The translations under genes and the position numbers were made by a program. Source: Endomychus coccineus (lineage: Eukaryota; Arthropoda; Insecta; Coleoptera; Endomychidae). Taken from it: DNA of 64,000 bases. Positions within the stretch are counted from its first letter, which is position 1; the number at the start of each line of letters is the position of its first letter. The DNA lies in the NCBI GenBank assembly GCA_958510875.1, contig OY294067.1:260835736-260899735 (forward strand), in the 5' to 3' direction. The notes beneath the pieces were generated by a model. The model made no database searches. It worked only from the letters and a program-made list of their open reading frames with translations, and was not told the origin of the DNA. This document shows, piece after piece, positions 27,301 to 36,666 of the stretch.

Positions 27301-28648
27301 TTGAAGTTTCTTTTTGGCAAATGATTGTAGAGTTTGATGCCTTTATAGGAGGTGGTTTTTCAATATTTACAAGTATTATGTTTTTTGATAGCAGTTGCTG
27401 ACTTCTGCCTAGTCTCGCCTCGAATGAAAGGTGGCATTTGTTTTGTAGTTATTCAAATTATTTCACATTGTTAATAGGCATTTATAGATACAAAGAAATG
27501 TCGTCAATATGATAAAACAAAAAATAAGTCAACGGTTATTCTTTTTCTCATGCTGAATATTAAACTAATCACTCGCTTTTGAGCGAAGAAATTCCGCTGA
27601 TACTTCATCGAGTCCCCCACAAAGTGACATTGGTAGACAGATGACAATATACCATTGCATAAAAAAACATTTATGAGGCATTTTTGGTGTTATATTGCTT
27701 TCAATTGAGATATGGTACAGAAGCTTTAATAATTTTTTTTTGCAGACTTCCTCAACCTGTTCACACCAAGAGAGTTATATTAACGAAATAATAAATAAAA
27801 CTACTTTGTTTCACTATCACTGATATTTAATATAGTCGTAACTATAGTTTCAACACTAAACGTGTCATCTTCAGACGAAATGTTGAATTTTTGAAGAGTT
27901 ATATTATATATTATATAAATATAAGCCTAGAAATTTTGAATACTTTTGTGGCTTCAAGGTGACATTATTTATATGAAAATTACAACTCTCTTTTACATTT
28001 TACAGATGAACAAATTTCAAAAACTTTGAAATAAATATGAAGAAACAAATGATGTAAAACTATATTTAACTATATGGGATATATTCAAAAAGTTATAATA
28101 AATTACCTATATTTATTTTAACATGTATTAAAGAAAATGTGAATTTGAATAGCAAAAACGAACTTGTAAACATACTAAAGTTGATATTGTCAAGTATATG
28201 AACAATATATTATTATTATTATATTAAGTATTTTATTATTGTATGAAATCGTATGAGGGTTTGTTTTTATTTTATTATGTACTTAATTTTTATGATTAGG
28301 ATTAGGTAATAGGTACTGAGGCGCAAGCTGGCCGTCGGAAACACAATTTAGTTCTTTATTTAAAATAATTAATCATGCTGATCGATTTCAGGTGAGAGCG
28401 CAAGCTGGCCAACACCAAATTACTCTAGTTGAATACATACCGAAACTGAATATCAAACGAACAACATCTATATTTTCGATAAATTCACGTCCAGCAAATC
28501 GAATAGCCATAGTGAATTTCATCCCTCTTCTCAAAACAGATGTTGGTAAATCCTCATCGAGAACTAACTCGAACTTGTCTGTTTTATGTTGAGCAGCATT
28601 TTCTCTGGCATATAAGTAGATTAATTCTACTTCTAAGTTTCCTGCCAT
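15395..28648 (-). CDS. Tg: protein-glutamine gamma-glutamyltransferase (transglutaminase), 11 coding exons
   Basis: A Ca2+-dependent enzyme that cross-links proteins through Gln-Lys isopeptide bonds; in arthropods it acts in haemolymph clotting and cuticle. Exons: 28648-28441, 26504-26374, 24939-24804, 24584-24401, 21595-21378, 21316-21110, 18973-18784, 18519-18361, 16256-16027, 15955-15795, 15673-15395. All junctions are GT-AG, phases agree, and the sum is 2103 nt (700 residues), normal for the family. Residues 1-150 form the N-terminal domain ([15 protein letters not shown]). The core has [21 protein letters not shown], Cys283 in YGQCWVFSG, His347 in [10 protein letters not shown] and Asp370 in [11 protein letters not shown]. 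Two C-terminal beta-barrel domains follow (residues about 480-700). The ATG directly follows an acceptor, so an upstream non-coding exon or an N-terminal extension is likely. The Cys-His spacing is 64, against 59 in human factor XIIIa. Confidence 0.95.
17060..17945 (-). mobile_element. degenerate LINE 3' part: RNase H and C-terminal Cys/His region
   Basis: Lies in a transglutaminase intron. Minus-strand frames give [20 protein letters not shown] (about 17770-17700, RNase H region), then [17 protein letters not shown] (about 17430-17380) and [19 protein letters not shown] (about 17300-17240), the CxxC/EEET.H and EIR..P...LL.FI pattern at the end of many insect LINE ORF2 proteins. Stops and frameshifts break it. 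It could be the same family as the RT fragment at 5990-7280. Confidence 0.7.
19188..20586. mobile_element. foldback element with about 160-190-bp inverted arms
   Basis: Sequence from 19188 (TAGTGGAGTCAATCTACGGA) to about 19375 recurs inverted from about 20437 to 20586. Shared blocks include AAGATCCTAAAATTTCT and ACTATGTCTAACCTTC. The arms differ at perhaps one base in five, so it is old. The interior of about 1.06 kb has no clear ORF and is very AT-rich. It occupies most of a transglutaminase intron. Confidence 0.75.
21596..22950. other. transglutaminase intron, no gene seen
   Basis: Intronic DNA between the active-site exon (ends at 21595) and the exon at 24401. A more GC-rich patch at about 22090-22320 may be an old repeat fragment, but I could not assign it. 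No coding exon is supported. Confidence 0.4.
23041..23520 (+). mobile_element. Penelope-like GIY-YIG fragment with 3' terminal-repeat sequence
   Basis: An open frame from 23041 to the stop at 23235 encodes [40 protein letters not shown] and MLNIGHTI. This is the start of a Penelope GIY-YIG endonuclease with GIY, YVG, the conserved Cys pair and the EH. The downstream 23380-23516 sequence (TATTTTTAGTGGATTAGGGT, then CTGATATATGAAACGTC at 23500-23516) recurs at 31010-31190 and near 61580-61670, and probably represents this family's terminal repeat. The reverse-transcriptase part is lost. Confidence 0.8.
25020..25525. repeat. intronic repeat with inverted GGGAGCAAAGTG blocks
   Basis: The block GGGAGCAAAGTG is seen at about 25433-25444, and its inverse (CACTTTGCTCCC) lies at about 25504-25515, with flanking TCATTTC also inverted. 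A related GAGGGAGCAAAAT motif occurs near 25053. The sequence between is AT-rich and non-coding. This looks like a small inverted-repeat element inside a transglutaminase intron; its family is not recognised. Confidence 0.4.
27140..27990 (-). mobile_element. LINE 3' fragment, same family as 3895-5115
   Basis: Read on the minus strand, this matches the plus-strand LINE copy at about 4320-4870 over several blocks, including GGTATATTGTCATCT, AATGTCACTTTGTGGGGG and TCGCTCAAAAGCGAGTG, and the coding remnant [16 protein letters not shown]. It carries frameshifts and is split by a 113-bp insertion (27782-27894). It lies in the second coding intron of the transglutaminase gene. Confidence 0.85.
27782..27894 (-). 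mobile_element. Penelope-type terminal repeat inserted in the LINE
   Basis: This 113-bp insert is flanked by exact 11-bp copies of AGAGTTATATT (27771-27781 and 27895-27905). Its sequence matches both inverted arms of the Penelope-like element at 12893-13615, including AGTTTCAACACTAAACG and the CTGAAGA...GAAAC hammerhead-like core (minus strand, CTGAAGA at 27874-27868). It is therefore a solo terminal-repeat insertion that came after the LINE. Confidence 0.85.
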
Positions 28649-29726
28649 CTGTACAGAATTAATTAACGGTTATTAGCTAATAGACAAAGCTGCTGAGATG
28701 AGTATCGTACATATTTTTTGTAGATAGATGAGAAAAGACAATTAAAAAAAATATCTAACATAATTTCATTTTATAATATAAACATATCTTTAATACTTTC
28801 GGGGATTGTGAGATATAATTTTCAAGAAGGAAGCTGTTTTATCAATATCGATTGCAACGTCGAAACCTTAGATCTTCATAAATACTTTGAATCATCAGTG
28901 AATATAGAACCTCTAATGTCTTTAGAACATGAACTGCCAACAATAAGAAATAACATATAACGTTGGAATAAATTCAAAAGTTAGAATAAAATACATGTAT
29001 TTAATTTGACATACATTGGAGAATTAGGGGGTGGGGTCTGATTGGGATCATAAATGTCATCTCACTTGAATTATATAAACTTCCTATTTTTTACAAAGGA
29101 ACTACGTTTCCTATCTTAGATAATAACTAAAATAATTCCGAATTAACTATAAAAGATATTTTTGGTGGAAAGTACAGATGATATATATTAGGTATATTTA
29201 TAATGTCTATATACTTCTCGAATAAATGTTTTAAAAAAATTCTAACAGGTCTTCTTTAGAAAATAGGGAAAAACTAAAAGTGAGAAATTGTCAGATTATG
29301 GATTCCAAATTATTGCTGGTTCCAAATTATAACCAAGCGAATCAATTCAAGTTGAGAGCATATGTAGATGAGGCCAAAATTGGTATTTGTTCTCTACGGC
29401 TCTCTTTGATGTTCATTTGATTGTCTATTGGTGGCATCGCACCAATACTTAGAAATAGAAATAGGTAGATCGACAACTAAAATATCCATCTTCAGCGGAT
29501 ATGTCCCACATAAGATGGCAAACTTAGTTGTTATCATCCATTCAATAATGGTTCAACACTATTAGGAAAAATTGCCTGATCGAACTTCCAAATAGGAAAT
29601 CTTAAACTGCAATTGTTTATTTACTTTTGATGATTTATGATAGCGGGTTCAATAATGAAAGAACTTCATATTTACTGAAAAACTTCATAGTCCATTCAAA
29701 AGTATGAAAATCATCCAAATTTATAT
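28649..29726. other. region upstream of the transglutaminase coding start
   Basis: No coding exon is seen. This should contain intron and possibly a 5' untranslated exon of the transglutaminase gene, because the first coding exon begins right after a splice acceptor (CTGTACAG/ATG). No promoter motif could be fixed. Confidence 0.4.
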
Positions 29727-30152
29727 AGACCGCACGAAAATGCAAAATTCTTTTTGCATCGTGTTAAGCATGACTTACACATCGTTAGTCAGAAAAAAAA
29801 GGTGGCTCGTGATTATCACTTTTAATAAGCATTGCATCTTATTATTTCAATACCGCTGTCCGAGAAAAAATTCTGTTTGTTGCTAAGATTTGATAAAATT
29901 TTCCGGGTTTTCCATTTTCCGACTTCAGATTCGGGTTTGGCGGACCAAAAAACCTCTAATACCAAATTTCAGAAGCTTTGGATCAAAAGAGCCTGAGATA
30001 TTCCATTTGTTATAGGATAATAATAATAATTGAACATGGTTTTTCATTGTTCATTAATAGTAACAATCACGAGCCCATTTTTTCTTCTGACTAACGATGT
30101 TTGAGCCATTTTGAACACGATGCAAAAAGAATTTTGAATTTTCGTGCGGTCT
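29727..30152. repeat. short foldback element (426 bp)
   Basis: It starts AGACCGCACGAAAAT and ends in the exact inverse ATTTTCGTGCGGTCT. The arms of about 100 bp (29727-29830 and 30050-30152) also share TTCTTTTTGCATCGTGTT and ACATCGTTAGTCAGAA with a few mismatches. The centre is non-coding. It is non-autonomous, and no target duplication was identified with confidence. Confidence 0.8.
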
Positions 30153-31009
30153 TTAAAATTTTAGTAATTAGTAATGACTCCTATTTTTTTACACTTTTGA
30201 CGGGACTATCTAGACTTTCTGTCAAAAGAAAATAATTTTATTATCACATAAATAATTCGATAAAAGAAAAAGAACTGACATGCAAGGGCTCTATAATAGT
30301 ACAATGAATTGATAAGATATCTACGAACATACAAATATAGTTTGTTGAAGAAAAATTTCGAGCGTAAAAAGAGATACTTAGCAGGAAAGTTGAACACCAT
30401 GACGAATTTCAGCCACCATTCAATTAAAAACAACTGTGAGATAAAATATAGTAAAATCATTTGTTTCCAGTTTTCTCGAGTTACCATCAGGTAACTCGCT
30501 CAACATACTTTACCTACTTGTGAAATAAATGTTTTGGACGCAAAATTAAAAAATATTCATCAATAATTGAAGAATACCTATACTATTTCAATAATAAAAA
30601 TCAATTAATTTAAAAAATATTGCTCGACTTACTTTGATTTCCTTAAATCCGCTTAACGAAGAAACTTGAACTCGACTGTTATTAGTGAAAGGCCACAACT
30701 AAATAAATGGATAATGTATGGGTGAGGGTTGATATCTTAAATCTTATCAAATTGTACCTATTCCCAGGCAAACTATATTGTATTGCTCACTTTGTTTCCT
30801 GAATGATAATTTCCTGCAATTAATAATGATGTAGGCTGATAAACGAAAAAATAATTTATTTCTCACCGATTAAAGAGTTATCGATCTTGAATCCTAAGCA
30901 TCCTGTGATTTGGATAGTTGGGTTCAATTCAGTTTATCGCATTTTTAGTATTGGATCTTTCTTAGCCGATTACTCAAAATTATGTCCATCGTGTCGAGTC
31001 ATGGTTCTT

Positions 31010-31190
31010 AATAAACTATAATCCACACTGTGGATACACTATAACACTATAATAAGAAATAATCATACCCTTATCCACTGAAAATATCGTCACTCTGATG
31101 ATGGTCACTTGATAGCTGAAAGGTCCTTAGTACATTAATAGTATTTTTAGTGGATAAGGGTGATTGTTTCTTATAATAGTGTCATTATTT
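31010..31190. repeat. inverted pair of Penelope-type terminal-repeat ends with a hammerhead-like centre
   Basis: Bases 31010-31090 and 31135-31190 are inverted versions of one sequence (GTGGATAAGGGTGATT, TTCTTATAATAGTGT), also found downstream of the GIY-YIG fragment at 23041. Between them, on the plus strand, lie CTGATGA (31095-31101) and GAAA (31118-31121), separated by GGTCACTTGATAGC. That is the spacing of a hammerhead ribozyme core with a degenerate stem II. Confidence 0.6.
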
Positions 31191-31500
31191 TTAGTTCTTT
31201 TATCTAGTAAGATTGAGCAAGTCCGATGCATGTTCCCGGAGTGGTGCTTTTTACCCCTAACGGTGGTTGAAAGTGATCTCGTTGTCGGAATAATTATACA
31301 TGAAATGATACACACATTTTGAAGCTTGTGTGTGACGACAGCAATCAAAAAAGAATCGTCTGTCAAGCAAAGCCAGCTGTTTCCCTCTGTCACGGGACCA
31401 AATTTCAAAAATAAAAATACATTCTCTCCGTATTGTCGAGTCGCGACCGCTAAAAGTCTGTACATTCTAAAAAGAGCCGTCCGTTGAGTCAAATGAGTTG
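31191..31500 (-). repeat. dispersed repeat, uninterrupted copy
   Basis: The minus-strand sequence contains GGTCGCGACTCGACAATA, TTGAAATTTGG, CACAAGCTTCAAAATG and AAAAGCACCACTCCGG. The same blocks, in the same order, occur on the plus strand at 38010-38110 and 39500-39620, where a foldback element separates them. It is open for 121 codons, but the frame is not shared with the other copy, so I treat it as non-coding. Confidence 0.65.
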
Positions 31501-32039
31501 CTATTACAGTTATATCAAAGTCGCTCGCAGCACTTATGAAAAGTGGTCAATTTCATAATTTTCGAAAGATTCAATATATTTGAGAAAAACATTTTGTACT
31601 AAACTTTGACAGTGCTACATTTTTAATTAGTGGCGTGTTTATTGATAATTATATTGTTGCAAATATTTTCTGGATGTGTAAAGCTACTAGAAAAAATCAA
31701 TTAAGCAACTTTTCCTGATAAGAAACCTACTTTTATTTATAAGGAGTGATAAGAGGAAGCAGGGAGTTAAAGAATTCGTGTTGAATATGTGCTGTTCTGG
31801 TTTTCACTTGATTTGTTGTACTATATCCTACGATTGGGTGGTTTACGCAACGATTAATATCCCTCAAAAAACTGTTTTTATAATAAAAAACACACTTGTG
31901 AAGCGAAAAACTAGAAAAAATAATTATACAAAAAAGACATTGAGTGCGCGTAAACTGTTACACTTACTAACTACTACCCGCAGAACAGTTAATAGCGTCG
32001 GCTTCGCCGAGTTTCAGAACAGCCTATTACAAATGATTT

Positions 32040-32205
32040 GAATAGTCAGGCATATATTTATTACGTCAGTCATATGGTGGTCTGTCCCAGACATTGTGTG
32101 AGTCTCAATGTATCAGCTCTCTGTCATATAAACATCATATGATGTCTTGTGATGGTGTTATAAGTCTGTCATAAACAGTGTGAACTCTATGGAGTGTCAT
32201 GTAAA
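32040..32205. repeat. left part of a minisatellite-like host repeat split by the retrotransposon
   Basis: It contains TGGTGGTCTGTCCCAGACAT and CAATGTATCAGCT, close to the sequence at 37070-37130 on the other side of the retrotransposon. Weaker related units (TCTGTCATAAACAGTGTGA) follow before the element. It ends in GTAAA, the target duplication of the insertion. Confidence 0.65.
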
Positions 32206-32357
32206 TGTTATGTATCCGCGTGAGAGTACTGCAATATAACAATGGGTAGTATCAAACACTTTATTTATTTACTTGTAGAGAGTACACTGCTACACAAGTA
32301 GCCATCTTACATTTCTATTTTCTGGCTCCAGTGTTGCCACTTCGACAAAACATAACA
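32206..32357 (-). repeat. 3' LTR (152 bp)
   Basis: TG...CA ends with a 7-bp terminal inverted repeat (TGTTATG/CATAACA). On the minus strand it contains AAATAAATAAAG, which supplies AATAAA polyadenylation signals. It is identical to the other LTR over its full length. Confidence 0.97.
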
Positions 32358-32392
32358 TTTCCTTTCCTTCTTAACAAAAGACAACTACTTAC

Positions 32393-35300
32393 TTACAAAT
32401 TTAATCTAACAACTGGTTTAATAATTCTACCAGATCTAGTTATTTTACACTCCCTTGTAGCACCTTCTTCATTAGTACCCACGCTTGGAGTATCTGCAAT
32501 GTCTTTATTTACGTCACTCACTAATGAGGTACTTATTGTTTCGACCCTAGGTAAGTTAACATTATTTGTAGTCACTACCTGGTTAGGAATTTGTCTTAAC
32601 ATTGCTTCCCTAATCATATCAGAATGAACAAACCTCACATGATCATTGGCCATCACTAGATATGTATTTGGGCTCAACACTTTTACTATTTTTCCTAGGC
32701 ACCAATTTGGGCCTTGCTCTTTAGGGTTTACTTGTTTAACATACACTGATTCATTTACAGAATACAATCTACTTAACCTACGATAATCATGCTTACTTGG
32801 CGATGCAAGTTCTGAACCTTGAAATGGTGGCTTTAGAAGGTCGAACCTTGTTCTAGGTTTCATTTTAAACAAATGCTCAGAGGGACACAGTCCTGTGCTA
32901 GTAGATGGAGTATTACGATAGCTGAATAAGAAGTTGTGTAATCTAGATAATAATACACTTTCCGACATACCGTTACTATCTTGAAACAACCCTTTTTCCA
33001 GTGCTCTTTTGACAGTTTGTACAGCTCTTTCAGCAATACCGTTCGATGACGGGTGATAAGCTGGTGATTTTGTAGGCTTAATGCCATTAGATTGACAAAA
33101 TTTCACGAATTCCGCCGCGTTAAACGGCGGTCCATTATCACTAACTACTTCTACAGGCAGACCAAATGTGGCAAATATTTCTTTCAATTTATTTATAGTC
33201 TCTCTCGCACTAGTACCGTTACTCATGTGCTTCACATCTATCCATTTAGACTTACTGTCAACTAATATCAGTAGTGTGAAAGATGACTTATGAAAGAAAT
33301 CTATATGGACTCTTTGAAAATTATTGGCTGCCTTCGGCCAAGGCAATAATTGTCCGTGATTATTCTTATTCTGATTAACCTGACAATTTTCACAATTGCT
33401 TATTAATTCTTCTATTTCTAAATTGATAGACGGCCACCAACAATATGATCTCACCAACATTTTTGTTCTCACAATTCCCATGTGTTGTTCATGGAATAAC
33501 GATAAAACTAATTTCCTCATTACCTGAGGTACAATTACTCTATTACCCCAAAGTAGACAGTTTTGTTCAACAGATAACTCATGCTTTTTATCCCAGTAAG
33601 GTTTATAGTTAGTATCAGTCACGAATTTCGGCCACCCTTTTTGAGTTAACTCTATAACCTTCGATAAGATAACGTCATTCGTTGTAGCTGAAGCGATTTC
33701 TTTATAATTTATAGGCACCGTTTCTGCGATACTAAAAGAATATAAATTTTCGTTCACGTTAGTACCACCTTTAATTGGAAGTCTTGACAGAGCATCAGCA
33801 TTACCCATCAAACTACCTTTTTTATATTCTAGATTATAGTTATAACCAGACAATTTGATAGCCCATCTCTGCAGACGTGAAATAGAAGTTACTGGAATAC
33901 CTTTCTTACTTCCAAAAATATATTGTAGAGGTTGATGATCACTTATTAGTGTAAAACGTCTACCAAAAATATAATTATGGAACTTCTTGATGCCAAACAT
34001 AATGGCTAAGGCTTCTCTTTCAATCTGAGAATATTTCACTTCTGTTTTGGATAGTGTACTGGAAGCAAAAAGAATTGGTTTTTCTTTTCCCTCCACTTTG
34101 TGACTCAATATTGCACCGACCCCGTAAGGGCTTGCATCACATGTTACATAAATCGGTAACACAGGATCATAATAAATCAATATTTTATTGGACAATAAAT
34201 ATGATTTACTCGCCTGGAAAATATCCTCATGTAATTTTGACCACGCAAATTCAACACCTTTTTTTGCTAAATCATATAAAGGCTTAATTTTGCTAGAGAG
34301 CATTGGTATGAAATGACCATAGTAGTTCAATAACCCTAAGTATGATTTTAATTGTGTCATATTTTCAGGACTAGGACAGTTTACAACTGCATCTATTTTA
34401 TCACTTAAGGGATGAATACCCTCCCTATCTATTTTATAGCCTAAGAATTCTACCATTGTTTTGTAAAACTGACATTTTGACTCATTTACTTTTATGTTAT
34501 ATTTATTTAGACGTGACATTACTTCTATTACATTGTTGTGACACTCTTCCAATGTAGTACCTGACACTAATATATCATCCAGGTAACAACTGGTTCCTGG
34601 AGTACCTGCTAAAATAGTATTCATTACCGTTTGGAAAATACCTGGTGCTGAACTAATTCCATATGTTAATCGATTGAATCGATACAGACCTAAATGTGTA
34701 TTAATAGTAAGTAACTCTTTTGACGCAGACCCTATTTTAAGTTGTTGGTATGCCCCTTTTAAATCAATCACTGTAAAATAACTTTTTTTACTGAGAGTTG
34801 CAAATATATCTTTGGGTAAAGGTAGCATACAATGATCTGTTTCTATAAGTTGGTTTACCGTCTTTTTAAAATCTACACAGATTCTAATTTCGTCAGAATT
34901 CTTTTTTGCCACAACCACTATGGGACTAGCCCATTCACTATGAGTTACTTTCTCTAGAATGCCATCTTTGACCAACTGATTCAATTCTTTTTCTACTTTA
35001 GGCTGTAAAGCATATGCCATATTATAGGCTCTATGAAATATAGGTGTAACATTCTGTTTTAACTTAATTTCAGCAGTAAAAGTATCAATACTTGATCTAC
35101 CATCTGTTCTAAATACTTCTTTGAATCTAGACTTTACTTGCTTTTCTAACTCCTGACCTATATTGCTAACCACTTTTATTTCATTACAAGTTGACTGACT
35201 AACTTTCGAGCATTGACTTAAATGACTTTGCCACTCAGGATTCAGAACTGATAGCCAATTTCTCCCTAGTAATGGACAAAACTTATTTTCACTTTTCAAT

Positions 35301-36319
35301 ACCACTAATGGTAATGTATAATACTTAGACTTGAATTCTACCTTTACATTTACTTGACCGACAATGTTTACAGGTTGTCCTGTTACGACTCTTAAATTGA
35401 ATTTGACTGGCTCCAATTCAGACTTTGAGTTTAACAATTTGAAATCATCAATATGCATAACTGACTTACATGCACCCGAGTCAATTTCCATTTCTGTATA
35501 TTTACCTTCCACTTTACACTTTAGTTTCACAGGATCGTCTTTATTAACTGACAGTTTACCTAAAAATCCTATCTCTAATGGTTCCTCTTCAACCCCATTT
35601 TCTTCTAGTTGACGCAGTCCTTGTCCTCTATTCTTCTCTTTACTCCTACAAACTTTACTAGTATGACCTTTTTTATTGCATTTGAAGCATTCCCAATTGA
35701 CTGCTGGGCACACTTTCACATCATGACGTCTGCCACACCTGTTGCACGGTTTAAATTTGTATACCCCAGACCTTTCACTAGTTATCTTCTGAATTGTATC
35801 ACCACCTTGAACTAGCTGACTTTGTGTTTCGGCAATTTCTAGACTCAATGCTATCTGACAAGCATTATTGAACGACAATTGTTCAGACTCACCTAATAGG
35901 CGTTTTTGTATATTAACATTAGTGATCCCACAAACAAGTCTATCCCTTAGTGCTTGGTCTAAGAATTCCTCGAATCTACAGCTTTTAGCTAAATGTTTGA
36001 TGACTGCAATATATTGTTCAACTTTCTCATCAACATTTTGTTTACGATTGTGGAATTTATAGCGTTCTATAATCAGGCTTGTTGTTGGCACTAGTTTTGC
36101 TTTAAGAATATTGACTAATTCTTCGTACGTTTTACCTGCTGGTGTTTCAGGGTACAATGCTGTTTTCAACGTATTATATGTTTTTGGACCAATTAACGTT
36201 ATTAGACTTGCGACTCGGAGATTCCCTGGCACTGTCTGTACGAGAAAGTACTGTTGTAACCTTTCTTCCCATGAATCGAAAGATTCTAAGTTTTCATCAA
36301 ATCCTTGGAATTTAGACAT
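32393..36319 (-). CDS. gag-pol polyprotein of the Ty3/Gypsy element
   Basis: A single frame of 1308 codons if started at ATG 36319 (MSKFQGF); the frame stays open upstream to 36403, but that start codon is GTG. Positions below count from 36403. Gag covers residues about 30-200. Two Cys clusters follow: CNRCGRRHDVKVC and the CCHC knuckle CFKCNKKGHTSKVC (about 219-250). The aspartic protease has DSGA near 308. The reverse transcriptase has YLDD near 607, and RNase H has TCDAS near 753. Integrase shows the HHCC finger (HEQHMG ... CENCQ, about 969-1000) and the DDE residues in HIDFF, SDNGPPF and IAERAV. Gag and pol are fused with no frameshift or stop between them. Its products would copy the element RNA and integrate it. 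I see no stop or missing catalytic residue, so it could be functional. Confidence 0.95.
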   Translation of the reverse strand: MSKFQGFDENLESFDSWEERLQQYFLVQTVPGNLRVASLITLIGPKTYNTLKTALYPETPAGKTYEELVNILKAKLVPTTSLIIERYKFHNRKQNVDEKVEQYIAVIKHLAKSCRFEEFLDQALRDRLVCGITNVNIQKRLLGESEQLSFNNACQIALSLEIAETQSQLVQGGDTIQKITSERSGVYKFKPCNRCGRRHDVKVCPAVNWECFKCNKKGHTSKVCRSKEKNRGQGLRQLEENGVEEEPLEIGFLGKLSVNKDDPVKLKCKVEGKYTEMEIDSGACKSVMHIDDFKLLNSKSELEPVKFNLRVVTGQPVNIVGQVNVKVEFKSKYYTLPLVVLKSENKFCPLLGRNWLSVLNPEWQSHLSQCSKVSQSTCNEIKVVSNIGQELEKQVKSRFKEVFRTDGRSSIDTFTAEIKLKQNVTPIFHRAYNMAYALQPKVEKELNQLVKDGILEKVTHSEWASPIVVVAKKNSDEIRICVDFKKTVNQLIETDHCMLPLPKDIFATLSKKSYFTVIDLKGAYQQLKIGSASKELLTINTHLGLYRFNRLTYGISSAPGIFQTVMNTILAGTPGTSCYLDDILVSGTTLEECHNNVIEVMSRLNKYNIKVNESKCQFYKTMVEFLGYKIDREGIHPLSDKIDAVVNCPSPENMTQLKSYLGLLNYYGHFIPMLSSKIKPLYDLAKKGVEFAWSKLHEDIFQASKSYLLSNKILIYYDPVLPIYVTCDASPYGVGAILSHKVEGKEKPILFASSTLSKTEVKYSQIEREALAIMFGIKKFHNYIFGRRFTLISDHQPLQYIFGSKKGIPVTSISRLQRWAIKLSGYNYNLEYKKGSLMGNADALSRLPIKGGTNVNENLYSFSIAETVPINYKEIASATTNDVILSKVIELTQKGWPKFVTDTNYKPYWDKKHELSVEQNCLLWGNRVIVPQVMRKLVLSLFHEQHMGIVRTKMLVRSYCWWPSINLEIEELISNCENCQVNQNKNNHGQLLPWPKAANNFQRVHIDFFHKSSFTLLILVDSKSKWIDVKHMSNGTSARETINKLKEIFATFGLPVEVVSDNGPPFNAAEFVKFCQSNGIKPTKSPAYHPSSNGIAERAVQTVKRALEKGLFQDSNGMSESVLLSRLHNFLFSYRNTPSTSTGLCPSEHLFKMKPRTRFDLLKPPFQGSELASPSKHDYRRLSRLYSVNESVYVKQVNPKEQGPNWCLGKIVKVLSPNTYLVMANDHVRFVHSDMIREAMLRQIPNQVVTTNNVNLPRVETISTSLVSDVNKDIADTPSVGTNEEGATRECKITRSGRIIKPVVRLNL

Positions 36320-36490
36320 TTTTATTCCACTTAAACACACTGATGAATGATATATCTCCTGCAATAGTTGTTCTGTGCTCCCGACTCCACGTACACGGTA
36401 CACGATCCTTCCCGCCGACTTTCTGTATAGGTTAGTTATTACTTTGATAACTTTATCTCTATTGAAACGCTATTGCAGCCCTCTAACTAT

Positions 36491-36506
36491 GGTTCACTCG
36501 TCGCCA
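36491..36506 (-). other. primer binding site, tRNA-Ser(GCT)-like
   Basis: Three bases after the 5' LTR the minus strand reads TGGCGACGAGTGAACC. The first ten bases complement CTCGTCG plus CCA, the acceptor end I associate with animal tRNA-Ser(GCT); that assignment is from memory. It is the expected start point for minus-strand DNA synthesis. Confidence 0.6.
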
Positions 36507-36509
36507 ATA

Positions 36510-36661
36510 TGTTATGTATCCGCGTGAGAGTACTGCAATATAACAATGGGTAGTATCAAACACTTTATTTATTTACTTGTAGAGAGTACACTGCTACACA
36601 AGTAGCCATCTTACATTTCTATTTTCTGGCTCCAGTGTTGCCACTTCGACAAAACATAACA
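36510..36661 (-). repeat. 5' LTR (152 bp)
   Basis: Identical copy of the 3' LTR, followed outward by GTAAA (36662-36666). It would drive transcription of the element toward lower coordinates. Confidence 0.97.
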
Positions 36662-36666
36662 GTAAA

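Larger units (their letters stand above)
32206..36661 (-). mobile_element. complete Ty3/Gypsy LTR retrotransposon, apparently young
   Basis: A 4456-bp element on the minus strand. Two 152-bp LTRs (32206-32357, 36510-36661) are identical by eye, begin TGTTATG and end CATAACA, and are flanked by the 5-bp duplication GTAAA (32201-32205, 36662-36666). After the 5' LTR comes a primer-binding site (36506-36491), and directly before the 3' LTR an AAGAAGGAAAGGAAA polypurine tract (32372-32358). One uninterrupted gag-pol frame fills the interior. Identical LTRs and an intact frame imply recent insertion. No env frame is present. Confidence 0.97.

Noticed and set aside
28313..28410. GCGCAAGCTGGCC repeated at about 28321 and 28397 as a regulatory or splice-linked motif
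   Set aside because: Only two copies, one overlapping the intron edge of the first transglutaminase exon; no wider structure supports a function.
31127..31492. 121-codon open frame as a small protein gene
   Set aside because: The sequence is a dispersed repeat; the other copy (38010-39620) does not keep the frame, so the openness is likely chance.
36320..36403. The 28 codons before ATG 36319 as the true start of gag-pol
   Set aside because: The upstream start codon is GTG; the ATG at 36319 gives a typical gag start, so the upstream part is treated as leader.
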